From: JBKPDV01 sp046728075
Lineage (GTDB): Bacteria > Acidobacteriota > Thermoanaerobaculia > UBA5066 > Gp7-AA6
DNA: 9,108 bases
Assembly (NCBI GenBank): GCA_046728075.1
Contig: JBKPDV010000296.1
Location: 1 to 9,108 of the forward strand
Reading direction: 5' to 3'
A model generated the notes under the pieces. That model saw nothing but the letters and a program-made list of their open reading frames with translations. It had not been told where the DNA came from and did no database searches. Each line of letters begins with the position of its first letter. The first letter of the stretch is position 1. Shown in pieces: positions 1 to 8,089 of the stretch. A program made the position numbers and the translations under genes.

Positions 1-1569
1 GGCGCCCCCTATTTCTACGCCGACGTCGCGATTGCTGACGGCCGCATCGCAGCCATCGGCCGGCTGGCGGGGACGCGAGCGAAACGCGTGATCGACGCGA
101 CCGGCCTCATCATCGCGCCCGGCTTCATCGATCTCTTGGGACAATCCGAATACAACGTCCTGGTCGACCCGCGCGCGGCTTCGAAGATCACGCAGGGGAT
201 CACGACCGAGGTCACGGGCGAGGGAGAGTCGATCGCTCCGCTGGACGAAAAGCTGCTTGCCGAGGGGGAGGATGTCTATAAGAAATACGGCGTCCGGCCC
301 GACTGGAAGACCCTCGATGGTTACTTCTCGGCATTTGGGCGCCATGGCGCCGGAATCAATCTCGGGACCTTCGTCGGCTCGGGGGGAGTGCGCGCGATCG
401 TGATCGGCCGCGAGAACCGGAAGGCGACGCCGGAGGAGCTCGCTCGGATGGAAGCGCTCGTCGACGCGGCGATGCGCGAGGGAGCCCTCGGAGTCTCCTC
501 CTCGCTCCAATACATCCCCAACATTTACTCCTCCACGGAGGAGCTGATCGCTCTGGCAAAGGTCGCCGCGCGTTATGGCGGGGCCTACTTCACCCATCAG
601 CGATCCGAATCGGGCCGGATCGACTCCTCTCTGGACGAGGTCTTCCGCATTGCGAGCGAGGCGGGCATCCGGACTCAGATCTGGCATCTGAAGACCGCCT
701 ACCGCCCCCAGTTCGGAAAGATGCCGCAGATTCTCGAAAAGATCGCACAGGCGCGCGCGCGCGGCATCGACGTCTCCGCGAACATGTACCCGTACACGCG
801 AGGCTCCAACGGTCTCGACGCCAATCTCCCCCCCTGGGTGCGCGAGGGGGGCCGCGAGAAGCTGCTCTCGCGGCTCGCCGAACCGGCCACTCGCGAGCGG
901 GTCAAGCAGGACATGGCCAGACAGACCACAGAGTGGGAGAACCAGTACATGGGAGCCGGAGGTCCCGACGGAGTCCTCGTGGCCGAGGTGCTCGACCCAA
1001 AACTCAAACCCTATGAGGGTCAAACGATCTCGGAGATTGCCGCAGCGGAGACGAAGGACCCGCGCGATGCGCTGATCGACATCGTTCTCGCAGACCGCGC
1101 CAATGCCGGCTGCATCATGTCGATCATGGACGAGAAGGACGTCCAGACGGCGTTGGCCCATCCGCTGACCTCCTTCGGAACGGATTCTCCAGCCAAGGCC
1201 ACCGACGGACCGCTCTCTCATGAGACCTCGCACCCGCGCGGCTGGGGCTCGGCCGCTCGGATCCTCGGTCACTATGTCCGCGAGGAAAAGCTCCTGCGGC
1301 TGGAGGAAGCGATCCGAAAGATGACGTCGTTTGCGGCGCAAGCCGCGGGTTTGACGGACCGCGGCCTCGTCAAGCCGGGATTTGCCGCGGATCTGGCGGT
1401 CTTCGACCCTCAAACCGTGCGCGATCGGGCCACCTTCGAGAAGCCCAACCAGTACAGCGAAGGGTTTCGCTACGTCGTCGTCAACGGCGTGCTCGTGGTC
1501 GACGACGGAAAGCTGACCGGCAAGACTCCAGGAGTGCCGCTCCGAGGGCCTGGATACCGTAAGGACTGA
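1..1569 (+). CDS. D-aminoacylase-like amidohydrolase (N-acyl-D-amino-acid deacylase family), 5'-truncated by window edge
   Basis: The frame is open from base 1 (reading GAPYFYADVAIADGRIAAIG) to TGA at 1567-1569, giving 522 visible residues. The true start and probably a leader lie outside the window; GTG at 88 is internal. The N-terminal part matches the small beta-sandwich that precedes the TIM barrel in this family, followed by PGFID (residues 40-44). The C-terminal part is typical of D-aminoacylases: HPRGWG (411-416), LEEAIRKMTS, GLVKPGFAADLAVFDP and VVNGVLVVDDGK. Characterised relatives remove the acyl group from N-acyl-D-amino acids with zinc. Expected metal or catalytic residues H199 (THQRSE), H229 (IWHLK) and D395 (GTDS) are present. 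However, the usual HxH after PGFID is replaced by L46 and Q48 (DLLGQSE), and the usual cysteine in GNCG is missing (VTGEGES, 71-77). Substrate is therefore uncertain. The gene converges on the LOG gene, and its last codons and stop lie in a heptad repeat. Confidence 0.85.
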   Translation, partial: GAPYFYADVAIADGRIAAIGRLAGTRAKRVIDATGLIIAPGFIDLLGQSEYNVLVDPRAASKITQGITTEVTGEGESIAPLDEKLLAEGEDVYKKYGVRPDWKTLDGYFSAFGRHGAGINLGTFVGSGGVRAIVIGRENRKATPEELARMEALVDAAMREGALGVSSSLQYIPNIYSSTEELIALAKVAARYGGAYFTHQRSESGRIDSSLDEVFRIASEAGIRTQIWHLKTAYRPQFGKMPQILEKIAQARARGIDVSANMYPYTRGSNGLDANLPPWVREGGREKLLSRLAEPATRERVKQDMARQTTEWENQYMGAGGPDGVLVAEVLDPKLKPYEGQTISEIAAAETKDPRDALIDIVLADRANAGCIMSIMDEKDVQTALAHPLTSFGTDSPAKATDGPLSHETSHPRGWGSAARILGHYVREEKLLRLEEAIRKMTSFAAQAAGLTDRGLVKPGFAADLAVFDPQTVRDRATFEKPNQYSEGFRYVVVNGVLVVDDGKLTGKTPGVPLRGPGYRKD

Positions 1570-1671
1570 AGACTGCGGACTGAGGAGTGAGGACTCAAGC
1601 GGCTTAAGCCGGGAGGCATGTGGGCAAAAGCCATTGGAGTCCTCAGTCCGGCGTCCTCAGTCCTCAGTCGG
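1563..1671. repeat. Facing arrays of a 7-bp repeat (GACTGAG / CTCAGTC), candidate bidirectional terminator between convergent genes
   Basis: Five heptads of type GGACTGA run from 1563 to 1597, and five of the complementary type (CAGTCCT, CAGTCCG, CAGTCGG and variants) run from 1637 to 1671. The arms 1564-1596 and 1637-1669 are each 33 nt. Compared as reverse complements they match at 27 of 33 positions by my count, with no gaps. The 40-nt centre contains the perfect palindrome GGCTTAAGCC (1601-1610). Transcripts from either side would form a long stem, which suits a shared terminator, although no U-tract is visible. The stop codons of both flanking genes lie inside heptads (TGA 1567-1569 on plus, TGA 1659-1657 on minus). 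Confidence 0.85.
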
Positions 1672-2454
1672 AGCGCCGGAACGCTTGATCACTCTCTCCC
1701 CCAGCTCCCGTGTGACCCGAGGCATCTTCCTTCGCACGAGTCCGAACTTTTCGACTGCGTGCTTTTCGATGTGGCTCATCGCTTCGTCGACCGAGTCCGT
1801 GAAGAGAAGGAGGTTCATGTCATCGGGTCCGATCGTCCCGACGCGGACCATCTCCTCCAGGAAATCGACGAGCGGCTGCCAGTAGTCCCTGGCGAGCAGC
1901 ACGACGGGGAAGCTCTCGATCTTTCCGGTCTGGATCAAGACCATCGCCTCGAAGAGCTCGTCCATCGTTCCAAAGCCGCCCGGCATGACGATGAAGGCAT
2001 AGGAGTACTTGACGAGCATGACCTTGCGCACGAAGAAGTAGCGGAAGGTGACCCAGCGGTCGAGATACGCGTTGATGAGCTGTTCTTGAGGCAACACGAT
2101 GTTGCAGCCGACCGACCGCCCCCCGGCCTCCTTGGCCCCGCGATTGGCGGCTTCCATGATTCCGGGCCCTCCGCCGGTCATCACCGTAAAGCCCATTTGC
2201 GCCAGCCGCGCGCCGACCCTGCGCGCGAGCTCGTAATAAGGATGCGTTTCGGGAAAGCGAGCCGAGCCGAACACGGTGACGCACGGACCGACGAAGTGGA
2301 GCGTGCGGAATCCTCGGATGAGCTCGCCGGCAATCGAGAGCACCGTCCAGAACTCGCGCTGGCGTCCGCGCGGTCCTTCGAGAAAGTATTGCTCCTCGGG
2401 CGCGGGCTCGGCCGGCTGGACGTGCTCGGAGGTGGTGCGGGGAGAAGAACTCAA
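1657..2454 (-). CDS. LOG family protein (TIGR00730-type Rossmann-fold nucleotide hydrolase)
   Basis: The 265-residue product carries the two signatures of the LOG/'lysine decarboxylase-like' family: GGGPGIMEAANRG (residues 94-106) and PGGFGTMDELFE (158-169), in a Rossmann-type fold beginning at VTVFGSARFP (59-68). Family members cleave the N-glycosidic bond of nucleoside 5'-monophosphates, releasing base and ribose 5-phosphate. Plant and some bacterial forms act on cytokinin nucleotides, while others act on ordinary purine or pyrimidine nucleotides; the old name lysine decarboxylase is a misannotation. The substrate cannot be told here. The start is TTG at 2454-2452. The frame is closed upstream by TGA at 2475-2473, no ATG occurs before residue 87, and the conserved helix FWTVLSIAGELIRGF (36-50) argues against the internal GTG at codon 38. 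No Shine-Dalgarno is visible. Start and stop both lie at heptad repeats. It follows atpC in the same direction and could be a distal operon gene or separately transcribed. Confidence 0.88.
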   Translation of the reverse strand: MSSSPRTTSEHVQPAEPAPEEQYFLEGPRGRQREFWTVLSIAGELIRGFRTLHFVGPCVTVFGSARFPETHPYYELARRVGARLAQMGFTVMTGGGPGIMEAANRGAKEAGGRSVGCNIVLPQEQLINAYLDRWVTFRYFFVRKVMLVKYSYAFIVMPGGFGTMDELFEAMVLIQTGKIESFPVVLLARDYWQPLVDFLEEMVRVGTIGPDDMNLLLFTDSVDEAMSHIEKHAVEKFGLVRRKMPRVTRELGERVIKRSGAPTED

Positions 2455-2456
2455 GG

Positions 2457-2532
2457 GTTCAACGTTCCAGGTTCAAGGTTCAATGTTCAAAAGAATTGCA
2501 CTACTTTGAACTTTGAACTTTGAACATTGAAC
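2457..2532. repeat. GTTCAAN heptad array in two facing arms between atpC and the LOG gene
   Basis: Five tandem heptads of consensus GTTCAAN occupy 2457-2491 (one has GTTCCAG). After a 13-bp spacer, four of the complementary type NTTGAAC occupy 2505-2532. The six-base core is almost fixed while the seventh base varies. The inner heptads (2485-2491 and 2505-2511) pair perfectly, and the next ones pair with mainly seventh-base mismatches, so the transcript leaving atpC would form a long AU-containing hairpin about 8 bases after the atpC stop. That position suits a terminator or mRNA 3'-end stabiliser, but no run of U follows. The edge next to the LOG gene includes its TTG start. Confidence 0.85.
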
Positions 2533-2539
2533 TTCGGAC

Positions 2540-2944
2540 CTACCCCGTCCCTCCGGCGACCGCCAACCTTGCCTGCGCGAGCTCGAGGTCGCCGCGGATC
2601 TGTTCCATCGTCTCGCGATTCGCTGTCTTCAACGCTTCCTCGGCGCGCGTCCGGTCGCGCTCCGCCTGACCGGAGTCGATCTGAGCTTTCCCCTCGGCCA
2701 GGTCCGCCAGAACGGTCACCTTGTCGTTGACGATCTCGGCAAAGCCCGTGGAGAACGCGAATCGAGTCTCCGCACCGCCGCTCTTGTAGGAGAGGACGCC
2801 CGCCTTGAGCAGAGTAATGAGCGGGGCGTGACCCGGCAGGATCCCCAGGTACCCGAGCTCTCCCGGAAGCTGGACCTCGTCGGCCTCGGCGTCGACGACG
2901 GTCGCTTCGGGAGTGACGACGATTAACTTCAGCTTGCCGGCCAT
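2540..2944 (-). CDS. atpC: F1Fo ATP synthase epsilon subunit
   Basis: The product is 134 residues, the usual length for this subunit of the central stalk. It couples gamma to the c-ring and in many bacteria inhibits ATP hydrolysis. The N-terminal beta-sandwich is clear: LKLIVVTPEATVVDAEADEV, then GELGYLGILPGHAPLIT (residues 28-44) and TGFAEIVNDKVTVLAD (66-81). A charged helical hairpin follows (about 85-128). The ATP-binding motif known from some bacterial epsilon subunits, I(L)DxxRA, appears as IDSGQA (89-94), with glutamine instead of arginine, so ATP sensing may be weak. Start ATG is preceded by GGAG in the 18-bp gap after atpD. The stop is TAG, 8 bases before the GTTCAAN array. Order atpD-atpC is the normal end of an ATP synthase operon. 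Confidence 0.97.
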   Translation of the reverse strand: MAGKLKLIVVTPEATVVDAEADEVQLPGELGYLGILPGHAPLITLLKAGVLSYKSGGAETRFAFSTGFAEIVNDKVTVLADLAEGKAQIDSGQAERDRTRAEEALKTANRETMEQIRGDLELAQARLAVAGGTG

Positions 2945-2962
2945 GGAGCTCCAGTCGGAAGT

Positions 2963-4411
2963 CTACGCCGCCGCTTTCGCGATCTTCTCGGCGTTCTCGC
3001 GCGCCTCGTCGATCGTCCCGACCATGTAGAAGGCCTGCTCGGGCATGTCGTCGCACTTGCCCGCCACGATCTCCTGGAACCCCTTGATGGTGTCGGCAAC
3101 CTTGACGAAGCGGCCCTCGAGGCCGGTGAACTGCGCCGCGACGAAGAAGGGCTGCGAGAGGAACCGCTGGATCTTGCGCGCGCGCGCGACGGCCAGCTTG
3201 TCCTCTTCCGACAGCTCGTCGATTCCGAGGATCGCGATGATGTCCTGCAGATCTTTGTACCTCTGAAGAACCGCCTGAACCGAGCGGGTCACGGCATAGT
3301 GCTCGTCGCCGACGATGCGCGGCGAGAGGATCTTCGAGGTCGAATCCAGCGGGTCGACTGCGGGATAGATCCCCAGCTCGGAAATGGCGCGCGAAAGAAC
3401 GGTTGTCGCGTCCAGGTGGGCGAAGGCGGTCGCCGGCGCGGGGTCGGTCAGGTCGTCGGCGGGAACGTAGATCGCCTGGACGGAGGTGATCGAGCCTTTC
3501 TTTGTCGAGGTGATCCGCTCCTGGAGCTCCCCCATTTCGGTCGCGAGGTTGGGCTGGTAGCCGACGGCGGAGGGCATCCGGCCCAGTAGCGCCGAGACCT
3601 CGGAGCCGGCCTGCGTGAAGCGGAAAATGTTGTCGATGAAGAGGAGAACGTCTTTGCCCTCCACGTCCCGAAAATACTCGGCGACCGTCAATCCCGACAG
3701 GCCCACCCGGAGGCGGGCGCCGGGAGGCTCGGTCATCTGTCCGTAGATCAGCGCCGCCTTCGACTTGGAGGAGTCTCCCGGAGTGATGACGCCCGACTCG
3801 GACATCTCCAGATACAGGTCGTTGCCCTCGCGGGTGCGCTCCCCCACTCCAGCGAACACGGAATAACCGCCGTGTTGCATGGCGACATTGTTGATGAGCT
3901 CCATGATCAGAACGGTCTTGCCGACCCCGGCTCCCCCGAAGAGACCGACTTTGCCCCCCTTGGAGTACGGCTCGAGAAGGTCGATGACCTTGATACCCGT
4001 CTCGAACATCTCGATCTCCGTGGACTGGTCCTCGAACTTCGGCGGCTCGCGGTGAATCGACCAGCGTTCCTTCGCCGAGACCGGACCGAGGCCGTCCACC
4101 GGTTCGCCGATGACGTTCAAGATCCGGCCGAGCGTGGCCTCTCCGACAGGCATTGTGATCGGGCCGCCTGTGTCGACCGCGGCCATGCCGCGCACCATTC
4201 CGTCGGTCGGCTTCATCGAGATGCAGCGCACCCGGTTGTCACCGAGGTGCTGCGCGACTTCGGCGACGAGGTCGATCGGAACGCCGGTTTCCTTCCCTTC
4301 ATCCTTGACGGTGACAGCGTTGTAGATCGCAGGCAGGTAGCCCTCCGGGAACTCGACGTCCAGAACGGGTCCGATCACCTGCACGACGCGGCCGATGTTT
4401 TTCTCTGCCAT
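2963..4411 (-). CDS. atpD: F1Fo ATP synthase beta subunit (catalytic)
   Basis: The product is 482 residues and is the catalytic nucleotide-binding subunit of the F1 head. Visible landmarks are the N-terminal barrel (GRVVQVIGPVLDVEF), the P-loop GGAGVGKT (159-166, K165), catalytic glutamate E191 in GVGERTREGN, the Walker B strand DVLLFIDNIFRF (254-265), the segment ALLGRMPSAVGYQP (274-287) and DELSEED (398-404). All key residues expected of an active enzyme are present. I chose ATG at 4411 rather than the in-frame TTG 27 bases upstream because the protein then begins MAEKNIGRVVQ like its relatives and GAGG lies 6 bases ahead. The upstream TTG is part of the heptad array. A 100-bp gap with a hairpin array separates it from atpG, while atpC follows after 18 bp. 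Confidence 0.99.
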   Translation of the reverse strand: MAEKNIGRVVQVIGPVLDVEFPEGYLPAIYNAVTVKDEGKETGVPIDLVAEVAQHLGDNRVRCISMKPTDGMVRGMAAVDTGGPITMPVGEATLGRILNVIGEPVDGLGPVSAKERWSIHREPPKFEDQSTEIEMFETGIKVIDLLEPYSKGGKVGLFGGAGVGKTVLIMELINNVAMQHGGYSVFAGVGERTREGNDLYLEMSESGVITPGDSSKSKAALIYGQMTEPPGARLRVGLSGLTVAEYFRDVEGKDVLLFIDNIFRFTQAGSEVSALLGRMPSAVGYQPNLATEMGELQERITSTKKGSITSVQAIYVPADDLTDPAPATAFAHLDATTVLSRAISELGIYPAVDPLDSTSKILSPRIVGDEHYAVTRSVQAVLQRYKDLQDIIAILGIDELSEEDKLAVARARKIQRFLSQPFFVAAQFTGLEGRFVKVADTIKGFQEIVAGKCDDMPEQAFYMVGTIDEARENAEKIAKAAA

Positions 4412-4424
4412 TTGTGACCTCACT
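4412..4424 (-). promoter_or_regulatory. Ribosome binding site that fixes the atpD start
   Basis: Read on the minus strand, GTGAGGTCACAA precedes the ATG at 4411. GAGG (4421-4418) is 6 bases from the start. It excludes the longer reading from TTG at 4438, which lies inside the GTTCAAN array and has no such motif. Confidence 0.7.
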
Positions 4425-4432
4425 AACAATCT

Positions 4433-4511
4433 GTTCAACGTTCAAGGTTCAAGGTTCAAAGTTGGCCATGCCGCAACATCCACATTGAACGTTGAACTTT
4501 GAACCTTGAAC
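4433..4511. repeat. GTTCAAN heptad array in two facing arms inside the atp operon (atpG/atpD gap)
   Basis: Four perfect-core heptads GTTCAAN (4433-4460, seventh bases C, G, G, A) face four complementary heptads NTTGAAC (4484-4511). The arms are 28 bp and differ only at the four seventh positions. The 23-bp centre has a further small inverted repeat (GTTG 4461-4464 with CAAC 4474-4477). The array touches the atpG stop codon (4514-4512) with no gap. The mRNA between gamma and beta would therefore carry a strong hairpin, ending about 20 bases before the atpD ribosome binding area. Possible roles are RNA processing or stability, or partial termination within the operon; it may also be a passive repeat element. 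Confidence 0.88.
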
Positions 4512-5378
4512 TCATTCCAGCGCCGCCGCCCCAGAAACGATCTCGATCAATTCCTTGGTGATCCGCGCCTGGCGAACCCGGTTGTAGGTCAGCGTCAGTG
4601 AGTCGATCATGTCTCCCGCGTTTCTCGACGCGGAGTCCATCGCGGTCATCCGCGCTCCGTGCTCGGCCGCGGCCGACTCGAGCAGGATCCGGAAAATCAG
4701 AAACTCCAGATACCGCGGCAGAAGGCGCGAGAGGATGGTGGCCGGATCGGGCTCATAAATGTACTCGACGCGCGCCTGGACTTCTCCGATGTTGGTCTCT
4801 CCCCTCGAGATCGGCAGGAGCCTTTCCGTTCGCACGATCTGGGACATGACCGACTTGAACTCGTTGTAAACCACGTAGGCCGCGTCGATCCGCCCGGAGG
4901 CGAACTCGTCCGTCAGATACTGCGCAATCTCGCGGGCGTGTCCGTACTCGACCTTCGCGAAGATGCCGGGATAGGTTTTCTCCGAAAGGGAGGCCTTTCG
5001 GCGTCGCCAATAGTCCAGCGCCTTCTTGCCGATGGGAGTGAGAGTGACGGACTCCCATTTCTTGGTCGCGAGAAGTTGCACGACCGCCCGATTGACGTTG
5101 GCGTTGAAGGCGCCGGCCAAACCGCGATCCCCGGCGACGACCAACAGGGCCACGCGCTTTTCCTCCCGCTCGGCCAGAAGCGGATGCGTCAGCTCGCGAA
5201 CTCGGCCGGAGACGGAAGCGAGCACCTCGCGCAGCGCGCGAGCGTAGGGCCGAGACGCGATGGCCCGGTCCTGGGCTCGGCGCAGCCGCGCGGCGGCGAC
5301 CATTTTCATCGCCTTGGTGATCTGCTGCGTGTTCTTGACCGAACGCAGCCGCCGCCGGATGTCGATGAGGGAAGCCAT
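4512..5378 (-). CDS. atpG: F1Fo ATP synthase gamma subunit (rotor shaft)
   Basis: The product is 288 residues, the usual length. Gamma forms the rotating central shaft within the alpha3beta3 head. The N-terminal helix begins MASLIDIRRRLRSVKNTQQI and continues TKAMKMVAAARLRRAQ (residues 21-36). The middle domain contains LLVVAGDRGLAGAFNANV (78-95), and the C-terminal helix ends with the family signature ITKELIEIVSGAAAL (273-287). ATG at 5378 is the standard start. No Shine-Dalgarno can be seen upstream: only seven bases (TCTTCTA on the coding strand) separate the ATG from a four-unit GTCGACA array. The TGA stop directly touches the downstream GTTCAAN array. The gene is thus an island with 100-bp repeat-bearing gaps on both sides, unlike the tight spacing further upstream in the operon. 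Confidence 0.98.
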   Translation of the reverse strand: MASLIDIRRRLRSVKNTQQITKAMKMVAAARLRRAQDRAIASRPYARALREVLASVSGRVRELTHPLLAEREEKRVALLVVAGDRGLAGAFNANVNRAVVQLLATKKWESVTLTPIGKKALDYWRRRKASLSEKTYPGIFAKVEYGHAREIAQYLTDEFASGRIDAAYVVYNEFKSVMSQIVRTERLLPISRGETNIGEVQARVEYIYEPDPATILSRLLPRYLEFLIFRILLESAAAEHGARMTAMDSASRNAGDMIDSLTLTYNRVRQARITKELIEIVSGAAALE

Positions 5379-5383
5379 TAGAA

Positions 5384-5418
5384 GAGTCGACAGTCGACAG
5401 TCGACAGTCGACAGTTCC
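5384..5418. repeat. Tandem GTCGACA heptads upstream of atpG
   Basis: Four identical copies of GTCGACA lie at 5386-5413. Read in the phase of the NAGTCNN family, the run is 5384-5418, with a first unit GAGTCGA, three CAGTCGA units and a last unit CAGTTCC. The core GTCGAC is a 6-bp palindrome, so each unit is self-complementary and no facing arm is needed. The array stops 7 bp before the atpG start and appears to have taken the place of its ribosome binding site. Confidence 0.93.
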
Positions 5419-5457
5419 GAAGCCGAGTTTCTTTGTTGCCAATCATGTCAGCGTGCT

Positions 5458-5478
5458 CGCCCTTCGCCCTTCGCCGAT
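5458..5478. repeat. CGCCCTT heptads abutting the atpA stop codon
   Basis: Two perfect copies of CGCCCTT (5458-5464 and 5465-5471) are followed by the degenerate unit CGCCGAT (5472-5478). The array touches the atpA stop codon (5481-5479) in phase. On the atpA strand it reads AAGGGCG. No facing arm is present in this gap. This is a third heptad family in the window and the second in the same 100-bp gap. Confidence 0.65.
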
Positions 5479-7011
<1,533 letters not shown>

Positions 7012-7013
7012 CT

Positions 7014-7559
7014 TCAGGCCCCCGTCCCTTCGCTCGCTTGCCGTTGGAATTGCTCGATCGCACGCAGGATCGACGCGTCGAAAACTTCACTGCCCACGCG
7101 GGCCACGAACCCTCCCAGAATCGCGCCGTCCACGGAGGTCTCCAGACGCACGGGCTTGCCGACAGCGCGCTCGAGCGCCTTTGCGATCCGCTGCCGTTCG
7201 ACGTCGCCGATCGCCGCCGCGACGGTGACCCGGGCCTGCACGACTCCGCTCGCGCGATCCGCCTCCGCGCGCAGCGCCGAGAGAATGGCCGGCAAATTCA
7301 GAAGCCGCCGGTTCTTCAGAATGAGCTGAAGCAGGCGACGGCCGTACGGATCCAGACCCACACGCAGGGCGAGTTGCTCCAGAGCCCCACTCTTGGCTTC
7401 CCCGGCAACGGCGGGCGCGGCGAAGAACGCACGCAGGCGGGAATCCGCAGCGAGGGCGCGGGCAATCGTGTCGGCGCGATCCAGGAAGCCTTGGACGTCG
7501 TATGGCGACGGCGCGGCCTGGAGAAACGCCTGAGCGTAGCTGCGGGCAAACGCGCTCAC
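7014..7559 (-). CDS. atpH: F1Fo ATP synthase delta subunit (OSCP homologue)
   Basis: The product is 181 residues, typical for delta, which joins the top of the F1 head to the b/b' stalk. The N-terminal six-helix domain starts FARSYAQAFLQAA. The C-terminal signature is present: SVDGAILGGFVARVGSEVFD (143-162) followed by ASILRAIEQF. The start is GTG at 7559-7557, overlapping the atpF stop in the string GTGA. GGAG lies 8 bases before the GTG inside atpF. Overlap and spacing point to translational coupling with atpF upstream and atpA downstream. Confidence 0.95.
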   Translation of the reverse strand: MSAFARSYAQAFLQAAPSPYDVQGFLDRADTIARALAADSRLRAFFAAPAVAGEAKSGALEQLALRVGLDPYGRRLLQLILKNRRLLNLPAILSALRAEADRASGVVQARVTVAAAIGDVERQRIAKALERAVGKPVRLETSVDGAILGGFVARVGSEVFDASILRAIEQFQRQASEGTGA

Positions 7560-8089
7560 GCTCGAGACTCCAGACGCGCGATGCTCTCGGCCAGGAGCCG
7601 TCGCCGATCCTCTTCGGTCATCTGCGCTGTAACCAGCTCGCGCGCGGCCGACGCCGTCAGCTCCGCGACCGCCTGTCGCAGCTCTTGCCGGGCCGCCTCG
7701 AGTCTTCGGCCGATCTCCTCCTCGGCTTGCCGGCGCACGTTCTCGGCATCCTGGTCCGCTCGGCTGATCAACTCGACGCGGGCCGCTTCCCCTTCCGCGA
7801 CGCCTCGGGCCAGGATCTCGGCCACATCCCGGTCGAGGCGCGCCATCCGTTCGTGGATCTCCGACTCGAGCCGTGCGGCCTCCGCGCGCCGCTCCTGCGC
7901 TTCCTGGAGACGCCGCTCGATGTCGAGCTGGCGTTGCCGGAACAGGCGTGTCATCGGCCGCGCCACGAAGTAGAAGAGCGCGGCGAGGAAACCAATCAAG
8001 TTGACCGACTGCCAGATCACGTTGGGAATACCGAGTGGACCGGCGGAATGCTCCCCCTCGGCGGACAGGAGCAAGAGGAGATTGCTCAC
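7556..8089 (-). CDS. atpF: F1Fo ATP synthase b subunit (peripheral stalk)
   Basis: The product is 177 residues. A short N-terminal stretch (VSNLLLLLSAEGEHSAGPLG) is followed by a single membrane helix (about 24-43, IWQSVNLIGFLAALFYFVA). A long charged helix then runs to the end (about 50-177), rich in Glu, Arg and Ala, as expected of a stalk coiled coil. The frame stays open upstream to 8257, but that extension is the out-of-frame shadow of the preceding gene. GTG at 8089 overlaps the b' stop in GTGA and has GGAAG 8 bases upstream, so I take it as the start. It pairs with the b' gene just upstream to form a b/b' heterodimer. Which of the two is called b or b' is a convention; this one is assigned b by position next to atpH. 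Confidence 0.93.
   Translation of the reverse strand: MSNLLLLLSAEGEHSAGPLGIPNVIWQSVNLIGFLAALFYFVARPMTRLFRQRQLDIERRLQEAQERRAEAARLESEIHERMARLDRDVAEILARGVAEGEAARVELISRADQDAENVRRQAEEEIGRRLEAARQELRQAVAELTASAARELVTAQMTEEDRRRLLAESIARLESRA

Noticed and set aside
1618..2523. Plus-strand open frame of 301 codons opposite the LOG gene
   Set aside because: The minus-strand LOG protein has clear family motifs; the plus-strand product has none and runs through the heptad arrays.
2457..2532. Insertion sequence or MITE remnant with terminal inverted repeats
   Set aside because: There are facing arms but no target-site duplication that I can see, no transposase, and the arms consist wholly of heptads. It was kept as a repeat element rather than a mobile element.
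2487..3056. Minus-strand open frame of 189 codons overlapping atpC and the end of atpD
   Set aside because: It is out of frame with two recognised genes and its translation is low-complexity Arg/Gly.
4412..4438. Nine-residue N-terminal extension of the beta subunit from TTG at 4438
   Set aside because: The TTG belongs to the heptad array, while ATG at 4411 has GAGG at good spacing and gives the family's usual N-terminus.
2457..4511. CRISPR array
   Set aside because: The units are 7 bp in direct tandem without 30-bp spacers; this is a short tandem repeat, not CRISPR.
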